64,000 nucleotides of DNA from Cristatella mucedo (GCA_009760855.2 WPIO01000034.1:1441001-1505000); one strand, 5' to 3'; counted from the first letter of the stretch, positions 45,870 to 58,095 are shown. The notes: generated by a model from the letters alone, not told the origin. Numbers and translations: made by a program.

Positions 45870-47200
45870 ATATTTAGAATTGTCCAGCAAGAGCCAACCT
45901 CGACTGAACAGGCATAATAATATTCAAGAGATTGCCAGATTTTGTCTCTGCTATGCCTCATCCAGTTTTTCACGTAATCATATAAATAAAAAAGGTATTC
46001 TTCAGTTTCCGAAGTTTAAACTTGGTCCTGAAAGTAAGCAACCACAATTGCCTCACACCGATTTAGACAGATATCATAAGGTCACCATTAAGGCATTTTT
46101 GAAGGAAGCTAATGTCGTTGTGCAGATGAACCTCCAGTCTCTGTGCAGCTTTCTGGACTTATCTCGTCATCTAGACCGAAATTTGCTCATCTTACGGGTG
46201 TTTTAAAAATAGCATGCTATTATCGTCACTATTATTTTCTTACTAGCAGTACGAGTGAATGAGGTCCACAAAATCAGCTCAGCCTTTATTTTATAACTTC
46301 AAAGTTTCGCTTAGTGTGAGAGCCACTTGCTTGGTTGGCCTCTCCTAGCTTGTTTGGTCCTGTTAAAACTTACCGGGATTGCCACTAAGTGCTCGAGGTA
46401 AACTGTAAATTTAGTGCTAGAAGCACACACATCTGGTTATACGTACGATGGAGTGATGTTCACGGACTAAGCCAATCTTCACGACTTGAGAGAGCCACCC
46501 ACGCTAATAGCTAGTAGTGAAAACCATTTTGATTCAATCAGGCCAATGGCGCATGCAATCTTGAGTGCAATAATAGCAGTGCATTTTGCTCTCGCCTTAG
46601 CCCTCTGGTGGGTAGAGGGGAATGAGCACTGCTCCCCTCACCCTCTCACTTTCTCCATCTTTTGTCCATCATTCTCTATTTCTCTTTCCATATTTTGCTC
46701 ACTCTTTCCACCCTCTCTCTCCTCTCTCTCTCTCTCTCTCTCCCCTCGCTCTTTATCTCTTTAAGCTAAACGTTTGCCTACGCCGTGTCATACTAGTTTC
46801 AATGGTCTGGCTCTTTATCCCTCGCGGACGATCCACTTCTATGGATCGGATCGGCTTCTCGAGGCTCTACGAGTATGTCCCTCCCGATTGCAACCTTAAA
46901 GAACTAAGATGCCAGTATGCAGCATTGCCATTTGCATGCTTTCGCTGCGTTTAATGACTACCTAGGCGATGATCGCCGAGGCTCTCGGTTAATGCAGATC
47001 CAGCTGCAAGGACGAACGCAGCGCTCCGATGAATGCTAAAGCAATAGCTGCAGCCTACAGCAGTACAAGCAACAGGCACGACAGCGCCAGGAACTTGAAT
47101 GGTACAATGCAGAGCGACCTTTGCATCCGGTGTCTCACTATCAAGGTCGGCATGCCATCAGAAGGCCTGGAAGCCACTACCCTCATGCTGCTGCTGTTGC
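45870..47200. other. Intronic DNA with nothing recognised
   Basis: Only a short CT tract (46718-46741) stands out. No exon found downstream of the 47205 donor in this stretch. Confidence 0.4.
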
Positions 47201-47204
47201 TTAC

Positions 47205-47428
47205 CGAAGCAGCGCTCTCTCTAAGCTGCCCCCGTGCCAGCACCGATGCAGGATTTGTAATGCCTCTCGCTGATTTGCGGAATCGCTGTAGCTTTTTGGC
47301 GGCCGAATCCAGCGACAGGAACGTTGCAGCATACGCCATCATTACGAGGTAGTTGTCACATGGCCCAGCCATTTGCTCAGCAGTGACTAGCGGCTCGATG
47401 GCAAATGCAGCTCTAGCAGAATCGAGAC
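47205..47428 (-). CDS. Exon: C-terminal half of a divergent CH domain plus linker
   Basis: The frame reads L-D-S-A-R-A-A-F-A-I-E-P-L-V-T-A-E-Q-M-A, then C-D-N-Y-L-V-M-M-A-Y-A-A-T-F-L. Aligned with CH2 domains this is the last two helices (x-A-R-x-x-F-x-I-x-x-L-V-T-A-E-D-M, D-E-x-S-V-M-T-Y-L-S-x-F). The D-E-x-S-V-M-T-Y core is drifted to D-N-Y-L-V-M-M-A-Y. It continues into a basic stretch (A-A-K-K-L-Q-R-F-R-K-S-A-R) and ends L-R-E-S-A-A-S at a strong donor, GCTTCG|GTAAGC. The acceptor used here is CGATCTGTAG|GT. The exact 5' boundary is uncertain because of the phase conflict with the preceding candidate. It ends in phase 0. Confidence 0.75.
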
Positions 47429-47645
47429 CTACAGATCGAGAGCAGATTCCGGGAGTGCTTGCTCCAGAACACAGAGCGTGCCAGGCAGAGTAACTGCCAA
47501 GCAGTAGCACTGCACCTTTGCTCATTGAGGAACAGTAAGTGCAACAATGGAGCAGTGCTGTTAAACGTAGGTTATGCTTACTAATAACAACTAGTCTAAC
47601 GTGCTTGCTGCTTTTGCAGCTTTGATAGCACGGGCAAGCGTCCAC

Positions 47646-47743
47646 CTGCCTCCCATCGGTCTCAGAGACTTCAAAAAAGACATTCGGACAAATCAGTCTA
47701 TCGGCATTTGCCAAAATGAACAAACGCCTGTCTATCTGCGTCC
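47646..47743 (-). CDS. Possible exon: middle of the divergent CH domain
   Basis: After TTGTTTCATGCAG the open frame reads R-L-F-I-L-A-N-A-D-R-L-I-C-P-N-V-F-F-E and ends D-G-R-Q at CAG|GTGGAC. This resembles the CH segment A-L-x-x-L-V-D-x-L-C-P-G-V-F and sits where that segment is required, between V-Q-N-F-T (49.7 kb) and L-D-S-A-R-A-A-F (47.4 kb). The start phase fits the TAC|GTATGC donor of the upstream exon. Against it, the donor is weak. It ends in phase 0 while the 47205-47428 exon seems to start with two leading bases, and the tryptophan of the usual D-W-x-D-G is absent. Treat as tentative. Confidence 0.4.
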
Positions 47744-47868
47744 CTGCATGAAACAATTTCTCACTCTTCAGCCATGCTCTGAGGCTCGACCACAGCTAAT
47801 GGAATGCCTTCCAAATCGCCTGAACATTATTGTCCAACCATGACAATGCCAATGACCGCATCAATTTC

Positions 47869-48000
47869 TTTGGTCTAGCGGTTAAGGTGCTCGCCCCGAC
47901 CAAGGTCTGACTGACGTTGTGGGTTCGAGCCCCGAGGCATATGTGAAGCGCCTGAATAGAGATTAGGTTCTCTTGGAGCGCTATATAAATGAATTATATT
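47869..48000 (+). mobile_element. SINE-B copy (well preserved)
   Basis: Head TTTGGTCTAGCGGTTAAGGT, B box GGGTTCGAGCCCC, junction GGCATATGTGAAGCGCCTGA, tail AGATTAGGTTCTCTTGGAGC, end GCGCTATATAAATGAATTAT. The reference copy for the family. Confidence 0.9.
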
Positions 48001-48004
48001 ATAT

Positions 48005-49670
48005 TTAATGGTTCCAGAAAGTCATTTCAGCTTGCAACATGCTTTTTTTTTGTCGGTGGGCATCTGACACAGTATAGTTGAAAGTTGCCACAGGAGGGAG
48101 ACATTTTGAAAATACCACAGGACGACACAAACAATTTAGTTCGTGGTTACTATTATTGAGGCTCACAGATCAAAGAATCGAATTTTCTCGAATCGTAAGC
48201 CGAAAGCTTTGCAGCCTAGATATACATCTACAGCATTGCCTATTCTGATTATGATCTGGACGATCAATCATAAAGTGATCGCCTAGTAACCTAACTTGTA
48301 CCTGATTTTAAAGCCTGCTGCAGTGCCATGGTACCTGTTTACAGAAATACAAAGTTTTAAAAAGTTCACTTAGCTGAGGGCTGATGGTGCAATCACCTCA
48401 CCTCGTTCTGGCCAGGCCTTGGCTAACAATTTTCCGAATGCAGCTCAGTGTGATTAGTCGGAAACGTAGTCACTACTACTTGCGGCTTTGCTACCTAGTG
48501 AAAGTAGAAGCACTGCCACACTCAAGCAATGATAGGTAATTGCGGATTCTCACTTAATCTAATTACCTACAATTGTAGAAGCTCGTTTTAATGAAAATAT
48601 CTGAAGGCATGAAATATGTTGAATCTTCCTGGGGCTGAATAAGATGGTAGAGACTTCAAAGCGATAGCTTCGAGGGCGAGAGGAGAGCTGACCAAATTTC
48701 CAAGCAAGACCACACCCGTCACGTCTGAACGGCAAGGAACTCTTTTCATTGTAAAAGACAATTGGTCGCCTCTTCCCATCTCCCAATCGTCTGTTCTGCC
48801 CTGCTCCGTTCTAGTGCCTCTTACCCAGCAAAGACCTTGCCGAATCGTTCATAGGATTTAATCTCGCCACACCCTTGTCTCCTTTCCTCTATTGCTAACG
48901 CGACGTGTCGTGTTCTGCTTCTCGGCAATGCACTGTTCATTGCATTTCTTTTTTTTATCACCAAGTGCTTGCTCTGCACTCCTCGTGGACTCCGACTAGC
49001 TGCAAGAGCACCACCCTCTGCCTTTACCTCTGACCCCTGCCTCTACCTCTGAACCTTGGCCTCTGTACGTTGCATGCTTGGCTTTCTGTTCATTGCTTTA
49101 TAGCTTTCCCAAAAAAGGTTTGGATTAGAAGTGTTTGGAGCTTGCTGGCTTCAAATTGGAACTTGCTGGCTTCAAGTCAGATAGACCACTCTGGCTCAAG
49201 CGATCCAGAAAAGACTTTACAATGAAGCCAGCGCTTCCTCTGACCAATATCACTGTCACGAAAGCAGGCTTTCAAAGTCAAATTCCTTACGTCACCGACA
49301 CTCATGCTCTGCGTCGCAAGCATTGGGAATCATGCTCAAGCTCGCGTCGTCATTGCGCTGTGGTGCGATGCATCGTTACCTAGCTGTATGCACTGCACAG
49401 GCCGAGAAAGCTGTAGGTCCGGCCAGCCGTGCACTGAGCCACCGAGTGATCGCACCAGAGAGCAGACAGCCACACCGTCTGCCCAGTCTGTCTGAAAGGG
49501 ACACAGTCGTACATTCGTGAGGAATCACGAGCGCAGGAAACAATAGGAACCGTGCAAACACTGACGCGAATATGCAGAGATAAAGAAAAGTAAAGAAAGC
49601 GCGCTATCGCAAAACAAAGAGGCCCTTTCTTGTTACACGAACGGTTTGGCCGACGATACTTATTATGAGG
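48005..49670. other. Intronic DNA with nothing secure
   Basis: Intron between CH exons. A candidate CH fragment near 48.7 kb was considered and rejected. No repeat family identified. Confidence 0.4.
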
Positions 49671-49676
49671 GCATAC

Positions 49677-49894
49677 GTACGGTAAAATTTTGCACCGTAG
49701 CAAAGTCATTCACGTAGTTGAGCCTATCCAAAGTGGCCTTGTAGCCAGCTGAGTTTGGCCGTAGGAAGTACGAAATGTAAGTCATAACCGACAGCTCATC
49801 AAGCGACGATGTTGCGAGATCTTCTGCAGCCAGCAGCTGAGGGACTCCTAGTTCGCGATGAGCAATGTCGATTGCCTGCTTGCAGTTCTCAAGC
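49677..49894 (-). CDS. Exon: C-terminal half of a CH2-type domain and start of the next CH
   Basis: The translated exon reads L-E-N-C-K-Q-A-I-D-I-A-H, then G-V-P-Q-L-L-A-A-E-D-L-A, then D-E-L-S-V-M-T-Y-I-S-Y-F. This is the unmistakable last half of a filamin-type CH2 domain (family pattern: N-A-x-x-A, G-I/V-P-x-x-x-x-P/A-E-D, D-E-x-S-V-M-T-Y). After R-P-N-S-A-G-Y-K-A-T-L-D-R-L it runs into V-Q-N-F-T, which matches the start of another CH2-type domain (x-x-N-F-T before D-W-x-D-G). The acceptor is TTTTTCCTGAG|G. Two donors overlap: ACC|GTACGT (exon end 49681) and TAC|GTATGC (49677). The second gives the phase needed by the next candidate exon. Confidence 0.9.
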
Positions 49895-50133
49895 CTCAGG
49901 AAAAACAAGGCAATATATTGACACTGACATATGACAGTGGTGGAGGGGGTGGAGGGGTCAATCTGCCTGCGTTCTTGCTGCTGCTTTATGCCAGGTCAGC
50001 TTGAGTCGCCGTTAAAAATTACTGCAGGCAGACCACTGGCATGGACATGCCGGAAGCAATATACACGTGCCATCACTATGCCTCCATACTACGAGCCTGT
50101 ACTGAACTGTGCTCACTGCTATTGACTCTGTCG

Positions 50134-51108
50134 ATCTTAAACTAACTTACTAGTTATGGGCAAACCCAGTGTGATTCAGAGATTGGAAAGGCTGACTTTC
50201 AAAATTGGCTCTGCCAGCATATCTCCAGCTAAATCAGCTCGAAATCTAGGTGTCATATTCCAAAGCGACCCCTCGTTAGACGACCACATCAGCTCCACAG
50301 TCAAATCTGCCTATTTTCAGCTTCATAACATTGCTAAAATTAGGGCTTGTTTAGATAAGGATACCACATCTAAGTTGGTCCATGCACTCGTGACATCCCG
50401 TCTCGACTTCTGCAACTCACTGCTTACTGGCCTACCAGCATGTGCGATCAGGTGATTGCAGCTGGTGCAAAACTCTGCTGCTAGGCTTGTCTGTCGTGAG
50501 CGTTGCAGTTGCCACATTACTCCACTTCTCGCTGACCTGCACTGGCTTCCAGTGAGGCAACGGATTGACTTCAAGGTTTTGTCACTCACTTTTAGGTCTC
50601 TTCATTCTATGGCTCCAGCCTATCTTTCAGATGTACTACCCCATCAGGCCAAGCATCGTACCACCCGCTTTTTGGAATCCAACAGTCTGGAAATACCTCG
50701 TACAAACCTTAAATCCTTTGGAGACCGTGCATTCAGCTCGTATGCTCCCAAAGCCTGGAACTCCCTCCCGACCTGCGTCAGAACATCCCATGACCTGACC
50801 ACATTTAAAAGAAACTTAAAAACACACCTATTTAGGACAGCATTTAGTGGGTCCCTGTGATTCGTCCTTGATGTGCTTATGCGTGCTGACACTGTGCATG
50901 CTGCCACTAACCACATTTGCATGCTGACCCTGTGCATGTCACCCCTAACCATATTATTCATTTTGTTTGTTTTTCAAGCATGATTTTACTTACTATTCAA
51001 TTGCATATCACTTTGCAGCAAATGTAAAGCGCCTAGAAATAGATTAAGTTCTCTGAGGGCGCTTTATCAAGTGCAATATCATTATTATTATTATTATTAT
51101 TGTTACCC
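50134..51108 (+). mobile_element. LINE-A copy, 3' part with complete tail
   Basis: It starts inside the RT gene (M-G-K-P-S-V-I-Q...) and runs through [10 protein letters not shown] and L-H-W-L-P-V-R-Q-R. It ends coding with W-N-S-L-P and L-K-T-H-L-F-R-T-A-F. The 3' UTR follows, then the tail AAGCGCCTAGAAATAGATTA and GTTCTCTGAGGGCGCTTTAT, then (ATT)n. One in-frame TGA at about 50453 breaks the ORF. This copy gives the best view of the LINE-A 3' end. Confidence 0.88.
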
Positions 51109-52300
51109 TCCGAGCATGACTCGTCTGTCTGTGTGGTGCCATCGTCGGACTCTTATCGTTCACTGCCGTCTTGACGATGAAACTCGCCTAAGTAGCAGCG
51201 GCGAGCTGCATGCAATTGCAAGCCTGCGGTTCTTGTGCGAAATTCTTGTTTGCTGTTATACCAGATGACATCTCCGAGCGAGGTCTTTTCAGCATACTGT
51301 CCTACAGTCTAGCCACATCCTGCTTAGGCTGAGCCATTCGCATTTGGTTTAGCAATGACAAGGAAAACTTCCCTTGAAGTAGAGTTGCACGGGAAAACCT
51401 TAATCTTCCCAATGCAGACTTTCCCTTGATACTTTTAGGCATTTCACAGCATTAGCAAACAGCCAGCAGCTGGAGCATTTCCGTCTAGACCTAAGTTGAG
51501 ACCCCTAAATTTTAGCCTAATAGGGGCAGGCTTGACAAGCCAAAGCAACAAAAAAATGTCACCGGCTAACAAACCCGGCATGGGATATAAGCAGGAAGCA
51601 GGAGGGTTGCACATTTTTAGTGTCGCCTAGTAAATTGCCACCTAGGAGCAAGTCGCACGAATATGGCCTCGTCAGAATAGGATTGTGTTAGAATGCCTAG
51701 TTCGTTGTGTACGAGCATCCTCTTATAGCTCTCCATGAGCAGGATGAGCGGTGGGGGAGTTCAGCAATATTACACTGCCTCACCGGTCGCTGAATTGGTA
51801 TTCACTATGCAGACAGAGCAGAAGAATCAATTCAAGGTTTGTGCACATTAAATCAATACTTTGTATGGCATATGTAAAGTGCCTAGATAGACACCGAAAG
51901 AGAGTTCTCAAAGGGGGCTAGACAAATTTATCATTATTAGTGATTCGAAGCTATGATCGTGAGTTCGCAGCCCTGATATACTCTAATACTTCAAGTCGAA
52001 ACTCACGCTTCAAATGCCGATCTTTACTTTCCATTTACTTTACTCGACCGGACTAGACGAGAGAATAACTTCTAAGAACTCGAGGCAGAGAAACTCGTAG
52101 CGGTGGGACTAAATTTCCGGCGGGAGAAATTTTCAAAGGAAAGGATTTAGTTGCATGCACGTCAGAGCAGTTAGGCATTGCCATTGACAGGGCCATCCAG
52201 GTTCGAAGAGAACTACCTCTAACAAGGCTGCCGCTGCGCTGCTGCATGGCGTACAGGACGGATCGCTAAAGGACGTGGCGTAGCTACCGTACTGCAGGCT
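51109..52300. other. Intronic DNA; one LINE-A tail
   Basis: A plus-strand tail fragment lies at about 51872-51936 (AAGTGCCTAGATAGACACC, ending CAAATTTATCATTATTA). Otherwise nothing recognised. Confidence 0.5.
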
Positions 52301-52307
52301 GAAATAC

Positions 52308-52373
52308 CTGCAAGCTTTCTTCATGGTCCTCCAGTGTGCAGTTAGTCCGGGCTTGCAGAAATCCAGCAAGGCA
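52308..52373 (-). CDS. Exon: CH domain core
   Basis: A 66-nt exon encodes A-L-L-D-F-C-K-P-G-L followed by H-W-R. This is the central CH signature (compare A-L-V-D-x-C-x-P-G-L-x-P-D-W in filamin CH2). The acceptor follows a clear pyrimidine tract ending TTCCTTTCTAATTTCAG, and the donor is CTTGCAG|GTATTT. The exon ends with two bases of a codon, and the next exon (49677-49894) starts with the one base needed to complete an arginine, so the join gives ...K-A-C-R-L-E-N-C-K. One upstream base pair of the first codon must come from an exon I could not find. That exon should carry the W-x-D-G part of the domain. Confidence 0.8.
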
Positions 52374-53560
52374 CTGAAATTAGAAAGGAAGCACTCAGTC
52401 TCTCATGCAGCAGCAGCATCATCTCTCTTGCAGCAGGATGATGCTGTTAGAACTTCTTCGCATGCGCGTCACATGAGTGGCCAAGGATTGAATTGCATCG
52501 TCGCTCACCAATAACCGAGGAAGAATTTCGCAACGAGACAAGAAAGACCCGGAAAATGGCGAAGAAATTAGATGGCTGGCATCTAATTTCAAGATCTGCA
52601 TAGCACCTTCAGAGAACTCAACCTCTATCTACACACTTTTTCTACATACGCCATTTTCGCGATTGTCACCAAGCAGTTGGTAATGGGCTGCTTTATAAAG
52701 AGAATTCGTTGCCCTCCATTCATTCGAAACATTTCTGCCGATTGAAATTTGATGCGAAGATAAATAATAATGCACTTTCGTTTAAATTTGGTCTATATTC
52801 AGCTTCAATTTGAATGGAGCCTGAGAACGGGCCAGGGACTCAGCTCTCGGCCTTCGCTTATAAGCCAGGCGCTCTGCATAGCACCTTCAGAGAACGACCC
52901 ATTTCACGACCCTTGGCGCGAGTCCTTCGCTGCCAGCTTCTTTGTTCTTTTCTCTTTTTTTTCTTTGTTTCAGACGGCATGCGGTGGTAATAACCTCCGA
53001 GGCTCCTCAATCCTGTACTCAAACGAGACTCTTAAATCGGTCAATATTCTAATTCTGCTATGGAAGTAGCCATTTAAACGCTACGCCATACGCCATTTTG
53101 CATACCCGAATAATGGCTTTGAATTGGCCTGCTGCAGCTGCTCTAATAGCAAGTGAATAGTGAGTCCTCTTAAACATTCTACTGTTAGCGATGGGTCATT
53201 AATAGCAATAGTAATAATAACTACTGCAATAGACCTTTTGTGTAGCGCTCAAAGAGAACTTGAAATTTATCCTGGTGCCATACAGCTCGCTATAGAAAGG
53301 TCGGTGACAGAGTATCAAGCTAGGTATCGAACATGCATGAGCCGAAAAATTGTCATGCTTAGGCCAGCATGCTCAAGCAAACATCACTACATTCATGGCT
53401 ACCGCTCAGTAACGTCCTTAGCTAGGAAAGTGCAATTAATCATTAAGAGGCAAGCACGCAAAGCCCACAGATAAAAGAAATAGACAAGGTCACTAGGTCG
53501 AATAGAAATCTGACGGAAGCAGATGTATCTTTAGCTAAAACTTAAATGAGGCAAGGTTTG
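52374..53560. other. Non-coding DNA, minor tail remnants
   Basis: Minus-strand tail remnants are visible near 52593-52640 and 53225-53290 (AGAGAACTCAACCTCTATC type). The exon that should precede 52373 (CH segment with W-x-D-G) was not found here. Confidence 0.4.
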
Positions 53561-53695
53561 CGCAAGTGTCTGTGCATGATGCAAGTGCAAGTGCATGTGC
53601 ATAATGCAAGTGTCTGTGCATGATGCAAGTGCAAGTGCATGTGCATAATGCAAGTGCAAGTGCATGTGCAGGATGCAAGGTTTGTGCATGATGCA
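53561..53695. repeat. Minisatellite of GCAAGTGCATG-type units
   Basis: A 44-bp higher-order unit (GCAAGTGTCTGTGCATGAT plus GCAAGTGCAAGTGCATGTG and CATAAT) repeated about twice, then partial units. It sits at the 3' UTR position of a decayed LINE copy. Confidence 0.8.
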
Positions 53696-53699
53696 AGGC

Positions 53700-54850
53700 T
53701 GGTAGTGACCGAACCCAGAAGCGAGTTCCAGACTTTCGGTGTACACGAGCTAAATTCGCTGTCATTAAAAAATATACCAATTTAGTGTGAAGCATAACGA
53801 TATCATTCGATGCTGAGGAACGGATGGTGCGAGAACTCAATAGAGGATCAAGAAGATTGAAAGATAGGCTGGTCAAAGCAACTGAAGCGACATGTAAGCT
53901 AGACGTAGGATACCAAAGTCGATTATATGCTTGATAGAAAGTGCAGCTCGAAGACAATCGGTTTGATGCGATAGATCATCGACTTTTAGGACAGACCGGA
54001 CGAGCTGCTAATTGTTTACCCATTAGAGATATTTATGAGCACAGGCAGGTATATCTAAATGAAGGGAGTTGCAGTAACAGAAACTCGACGTCGAAAACGC
54101 GTGAGCTAGTTCACCTGCCGTACTCTGAGCTAAGCAGATCTCTATTTCGACAATGCTCCTTAAATGCTCAGAAAAGAGTAATTTCGTTCGTCTTTTGACA
54201 GGAGTAGCTTTTTTTTTTAGGAACAGCGCGCCGCTCAGATTATCGGGTAATTCGTCACCCGAGCTTCGCTAGATGAACTTATTTCGAGGGCGAGGCATTG
54301 AAACAATTGGGTGGCACCAGGTTTGCCAATTCACATTAGGTTCCTTCCTTATCACCGAGAAGCTTCAGAGACTTCCTTGTAGCCTTCCATGGCTTCAACA
54401 CAGGCTACAAGGGAACTAGGTGATTTGGATGAGAATCGAGGCTTAGAATGCGTTAAAGAATAGACAGATCTGGTAGTCGTCAGCGTAAAAGTAACAGCCA
54501 AGATTTTGTTAGGTGAAGGCGTCGGTCAGAGGTCAAAGTATAGATTGTGAAAAGACGGCGGCCTAAGACCAGTTCTTGAGGTACCCCATCCATTATGGGC
54601 TCACGAGATGACTGAGAGCCATGACAAGTCTGACTATGAAGTCTTTCACTAAGGTCAAACCTAAGCCTGTAAAGCACTGATAGCCAGTGATACCTAAGCA
54701 AGTGAAGAGGCACTCCAAATGGATATGGTGATCACTAGTGTCAAATGCTGCTGATAGGTCCATGAATACTGCGGGAAGGGCCTACCCTAATCAGTATTTT
54801 TCACAAGGTCATTGTAAACTCGAAGTAGAGCAGTGACCGCGAATTGTTTG
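53700..54850 (-). mobile_element. Degenerate LINE-A-related copy
   Basis: The complement shows, in order, a remnant of the finger/palm region, G-V-P-Q-E-L-V-L-G-R-R-L-F-T-I-Y-T-L (near 54.55 kb; compare [18 protein letters not shown]) and the 3' coding end GCGAGTTCCAGACTTTCGGT. Many frameshifts; older than the other LINE-A copies. Confidence 0.7.
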
Positions 54851-54899
54851 CAAAGGGCCTTGTAAGAATTAAATCTCTAACCAGGCGCATTAACAGCTG

Positions 54900-55990
54900 A
54901 TTCTTGAGAAGCATTTGCCAAGGACCAATGGTATCAATGCACGGGCATCATGCCGAAAAAAGCAACCAAAAGCACACAAGAAGACTCTCGAGTCCAGCAG
55001 TTAGTAGAGTCTCGAGATGGTGGCATGCCCCGAATCACGTGACGGCAACGGCCTGCATGCCAAGCACACAGGAGTAACCAGGAGGAGTGCAGAAAAAGCT
55101 AAGCGGACCATGTGCATCTTTGGCTGAGACTTAAATGATGCAAAGTCTTTGTGCAGGGTGACAGAAACCGAGAGCTTGGCTCCAAGCGTTTTGCCAACGA
55201 GCTGAACACCGAGCCGGACTTGAGAATAGCGGACTTCAGAGAGCGGCAAAGGCGAGAGCGACAGGCGACCTCAAACCAGGCTTGCTTGCTCCGATTATCG
55301 GGGCGATATTTATTTACCGAAAACAGTAAGCACAGACACAGACCGTACAGATTTGGAGCCGGAATCAAGCAGTGAGTTAGGAAAGGAGCAAAAGTTGCTA
55401 ACACACGCACAAATCTGACAGATTAAGCAGGTTAGTCTCATTAGAGCTATATAAAAAGCGATCCAAAAACTGAAAACCGCTCCTGAACCGACCGGACCGA
55501 CCGAGAGGAGCCGAAAAATGCGCCACCATTACTGCCACTCTTGCTCAGCAAGATCTAATTATTTATACATTTATAATGTAACTAAAAAATATATACGATT
55601 GCTTAAGCTTTACAAATTGTTGTGCTGTATTATTGTGTAATCCTGTTGTCATGCTACCCACTGATAGTGCACTATCGCTCCTCGCCGGCGAATAGCCTGT
55701 ATTCTCTTGGCACCTATGTTACTGCTATGCGCGGAATTAGCTCACTGTAGCACTGTGCCGTCGCTCCAATCTGTTGTGAAGTTACTGATGTCGCATTCAG
55801 GAATGACTCCGCCTAACCACTGAAGCATGAGAGACCTCGGAGGATCGGTGTCTTTTCCGATTTGGTACCTCAATATCAAGTGCCACACCAGCGCAAGGAT
55901 AAGCTTCAGGTTTCCGCCAACGATGTCTTCTGCGCCTGTAAGATGAAGGAATGCCAGAAGAATGGATAGTCGTCAGCAAAATAGATGCAA
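54900..55990. other. Non-coding DNA with nothing recognised
   Basis: Several short ORFs on both strands; none has a recognisable domain or convincing splice sites. Confidence 0.4.
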
Positions 55991-55994
55991 GCTC

Positions 55995-56330
55995 AATAAT
56001 AATGATGATAATAATAGTAATAATACACTTGATAAAGCGCCCTCAGAGAACTCAATCTCTTTCTAGGCGCTTTAAATTCGCTGCAAAGGAAACACGATCG
56101 AATGGTGAATGGTATCGCGCTTGATGAACAGCATAAATAACACGGTTAGGAGTGGCATTCACTGAGTCAGCGTGCAAGCGTGGTTAGTGGCAGCATGCAA
56201 CAGTGTCGGCACGCATAAGTACATAAAGGACGAATCACAGGGACCCACGAAATGCTGTCATAAATAGGTGGATTTTTAGTTTCTTTTTTAATGTGGTCAA
56301 GTCAGGGGATGTCGTGACGGAAGTCAGAGC
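55995..56330 (-). mobile_element. LINE-A 3' end fragment
   Basis: (ATA)n at the start, then TTGATAAAGCGCCCTCAGAG, TTCTAGGCGCTTTAAATTC and 3' UTR to GTCAGGGGATGTCGTGACGG. 5' truncated in the 3' UTR. Confidence 0.82.
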
Positions 56331-56339
56331 AAGGCACCG

Positions 56340-57160
56340 GAAGTCGGAGCAAGTTCGCCACCTCAGCTTTCGTGTACCGCGAGCGAAAAGAAAGAAAAAA
56401 GAGTGAACGGAAACAGCAAGTTAAATACCAAGGAAAAATGTAGTATCGCGTAGCCGCAAAGGTAAAGGAGTGAAAGGACTATTGTAGACATGCTGAGTAA
56501 ATCTTAGCGAAAGATGAGGTCAGTAAATTGTAAATTGTAATAGCTGTGACAAATGATAATGACATTCTAGAGAACCAGGATGCTGAAACGAGAAACTAAT
56601 TTACCTGATTGACCTTTCGATCGCTTTATAAGCTGTGGAGAACCACGAAATCACGCGCTGACGATCTAGCAGGAAAGTAACCAAAAGTCTGTATCACCGG
56701 TCACATGATGTTCACATCCAAGGTAATTTGCTGTAGAGAAGTTTGAATGGGCCTGCGATTGACATTTGATGACATAATTCAAGTGGGAATACCCTGTGTC
56801 AACCATAAATGCGGCATAATGCTTTCATACGATTGATTCAGTACTATTCCGCTCCTGCTAAGATGAGAGTCCGAGTTCTGTTCGGCTTTAAGAGCTCAAC
56901 GGAATTTCCAGATGTCGGCTAAATTCAACAAGATTACGGATAGGTAAGAATTACTTCTATATATACTTGCAGGAAATTTCAAGATTTCAAGTATTTGAAA
57001 CTATGATAAGGGAGGCGACCATAGAGCCTTCAGAATCTAGATGCAGTCTTTGATTTAGAGCAAAAATAATCTCCACTGCACAGATGTCAGCTATGCACAA
57101 TACCTCGGTAGAGCAGCTGGTAATGCCCTTGTGTCTTACCGGTACGACTTGCCGGTACTC
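56340..57160. other. Non-coding DNA with nothing recognised
   Basis: No exon or repeat family identified. Confidence 0.4.
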
Positions 57161-57165
57161 GTCTA

Positions 57166-58095
57166 TTGGTAGATTCGCGCAGAGAACTGCTGCTCATAGG
57201 ACACCCTAAGCTTGTGGCTGGATTAAAAGGCTTTGCCGTTCTAATAGGTGATGCTATTGTGCGACCATCACCACGTGCTCGAAATTTAGGTGTCGTGTTC
57301 GACAGCTGCCTCAATTTCAAAAGCCTCATTCAGAAGACTGCCTCTACAGCTAGCCATCATATCCGATCCCTATTCAAGATTAGGAGCTGTCTCCCACAGT
57401 GGCTTGTAAAAAATTTAACTAGCTCTCTAGTTCTGTCTCGGCTTGATTATTGTAATTCCCTTTTGGCTGGGCTGCCAAAGAAAGCTATTATGCCACTACA
57501 GCGGATAATGAATATGGCTGCAAGGCTAGTCTTTAAGTCCGAGCGGTTTGAGCACGTGTCTCCTTTGCTGAAAGAGCTAGGCTGGTTGCCGGTTCAGCAA
57601 AGGTTACAGAGCAAAGTTCTTATGCTGACCCAAAGGCCCGCCACGGCTTGGCTCCTTCATACCTAGCTGAACTGCTGCATCAGTTTCAGCCTGTTCGCAG
57701 CCTCAGGTCCTGTGTGGACAATAAATTAGTTGTCCCATTCCTCCACTTGAAGACAGTTGGCGACAGAAGCTTTAGCTCTGTAGGTCCTAGGCTGTGGAAC
57801 TCGCTTCCACAATTCTTACGAAACTATACGACAACTACTCTCCTACTGCCGACTATGGCACATCCTTTTCAGCGGTCCTGAGCTGCTACTTCTATGCTAC
57901 TCACTACCTCAACTGCTCTCCTGACTCTGCTATCCTTCCCACTTTCTCTTTGTTGCGTGAGACGAAGTCTGTTGGCTACCGAATGCGTACCGAAAGCCGC
58001 TTAGGCTGTGAGTGAGCAATACAAAACTCTTCTGCATAACACCCACATGGTCTTTATGACTTTGTGGAGTTACAGACGGAGATACATTACATTAC
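57166..58095 (+). mobile_element. LINE-B copy, 3' part
   Basis: It starts in the post-RT region (R-A-R-N-L-G-V-V-F-D-S-C-L-N) and passes through L-S-R-L-D-Y-C-N-S-L-L-A-G-L-P and N-M-A-A-R-L-V. After a frameshift near 57.63 kb it reads D-R-S-F-S-S-V-G-P-R-L-W-N-S-L-P. The 3' UTR ends with GGAGTTACAGACGGAG and (ATTAC)n. 5' truncated. Confidence 0.87.

Noticed and set aside
48620-48735. Candidate CH exon with G-V-V-L-L-G-N-L-V-S-S after TGCCGTTCAG
   Set aside because: The hydrophobic spacing is off by one from CH domains and no usable donor follows. The 47646-47743 candidate fits better.
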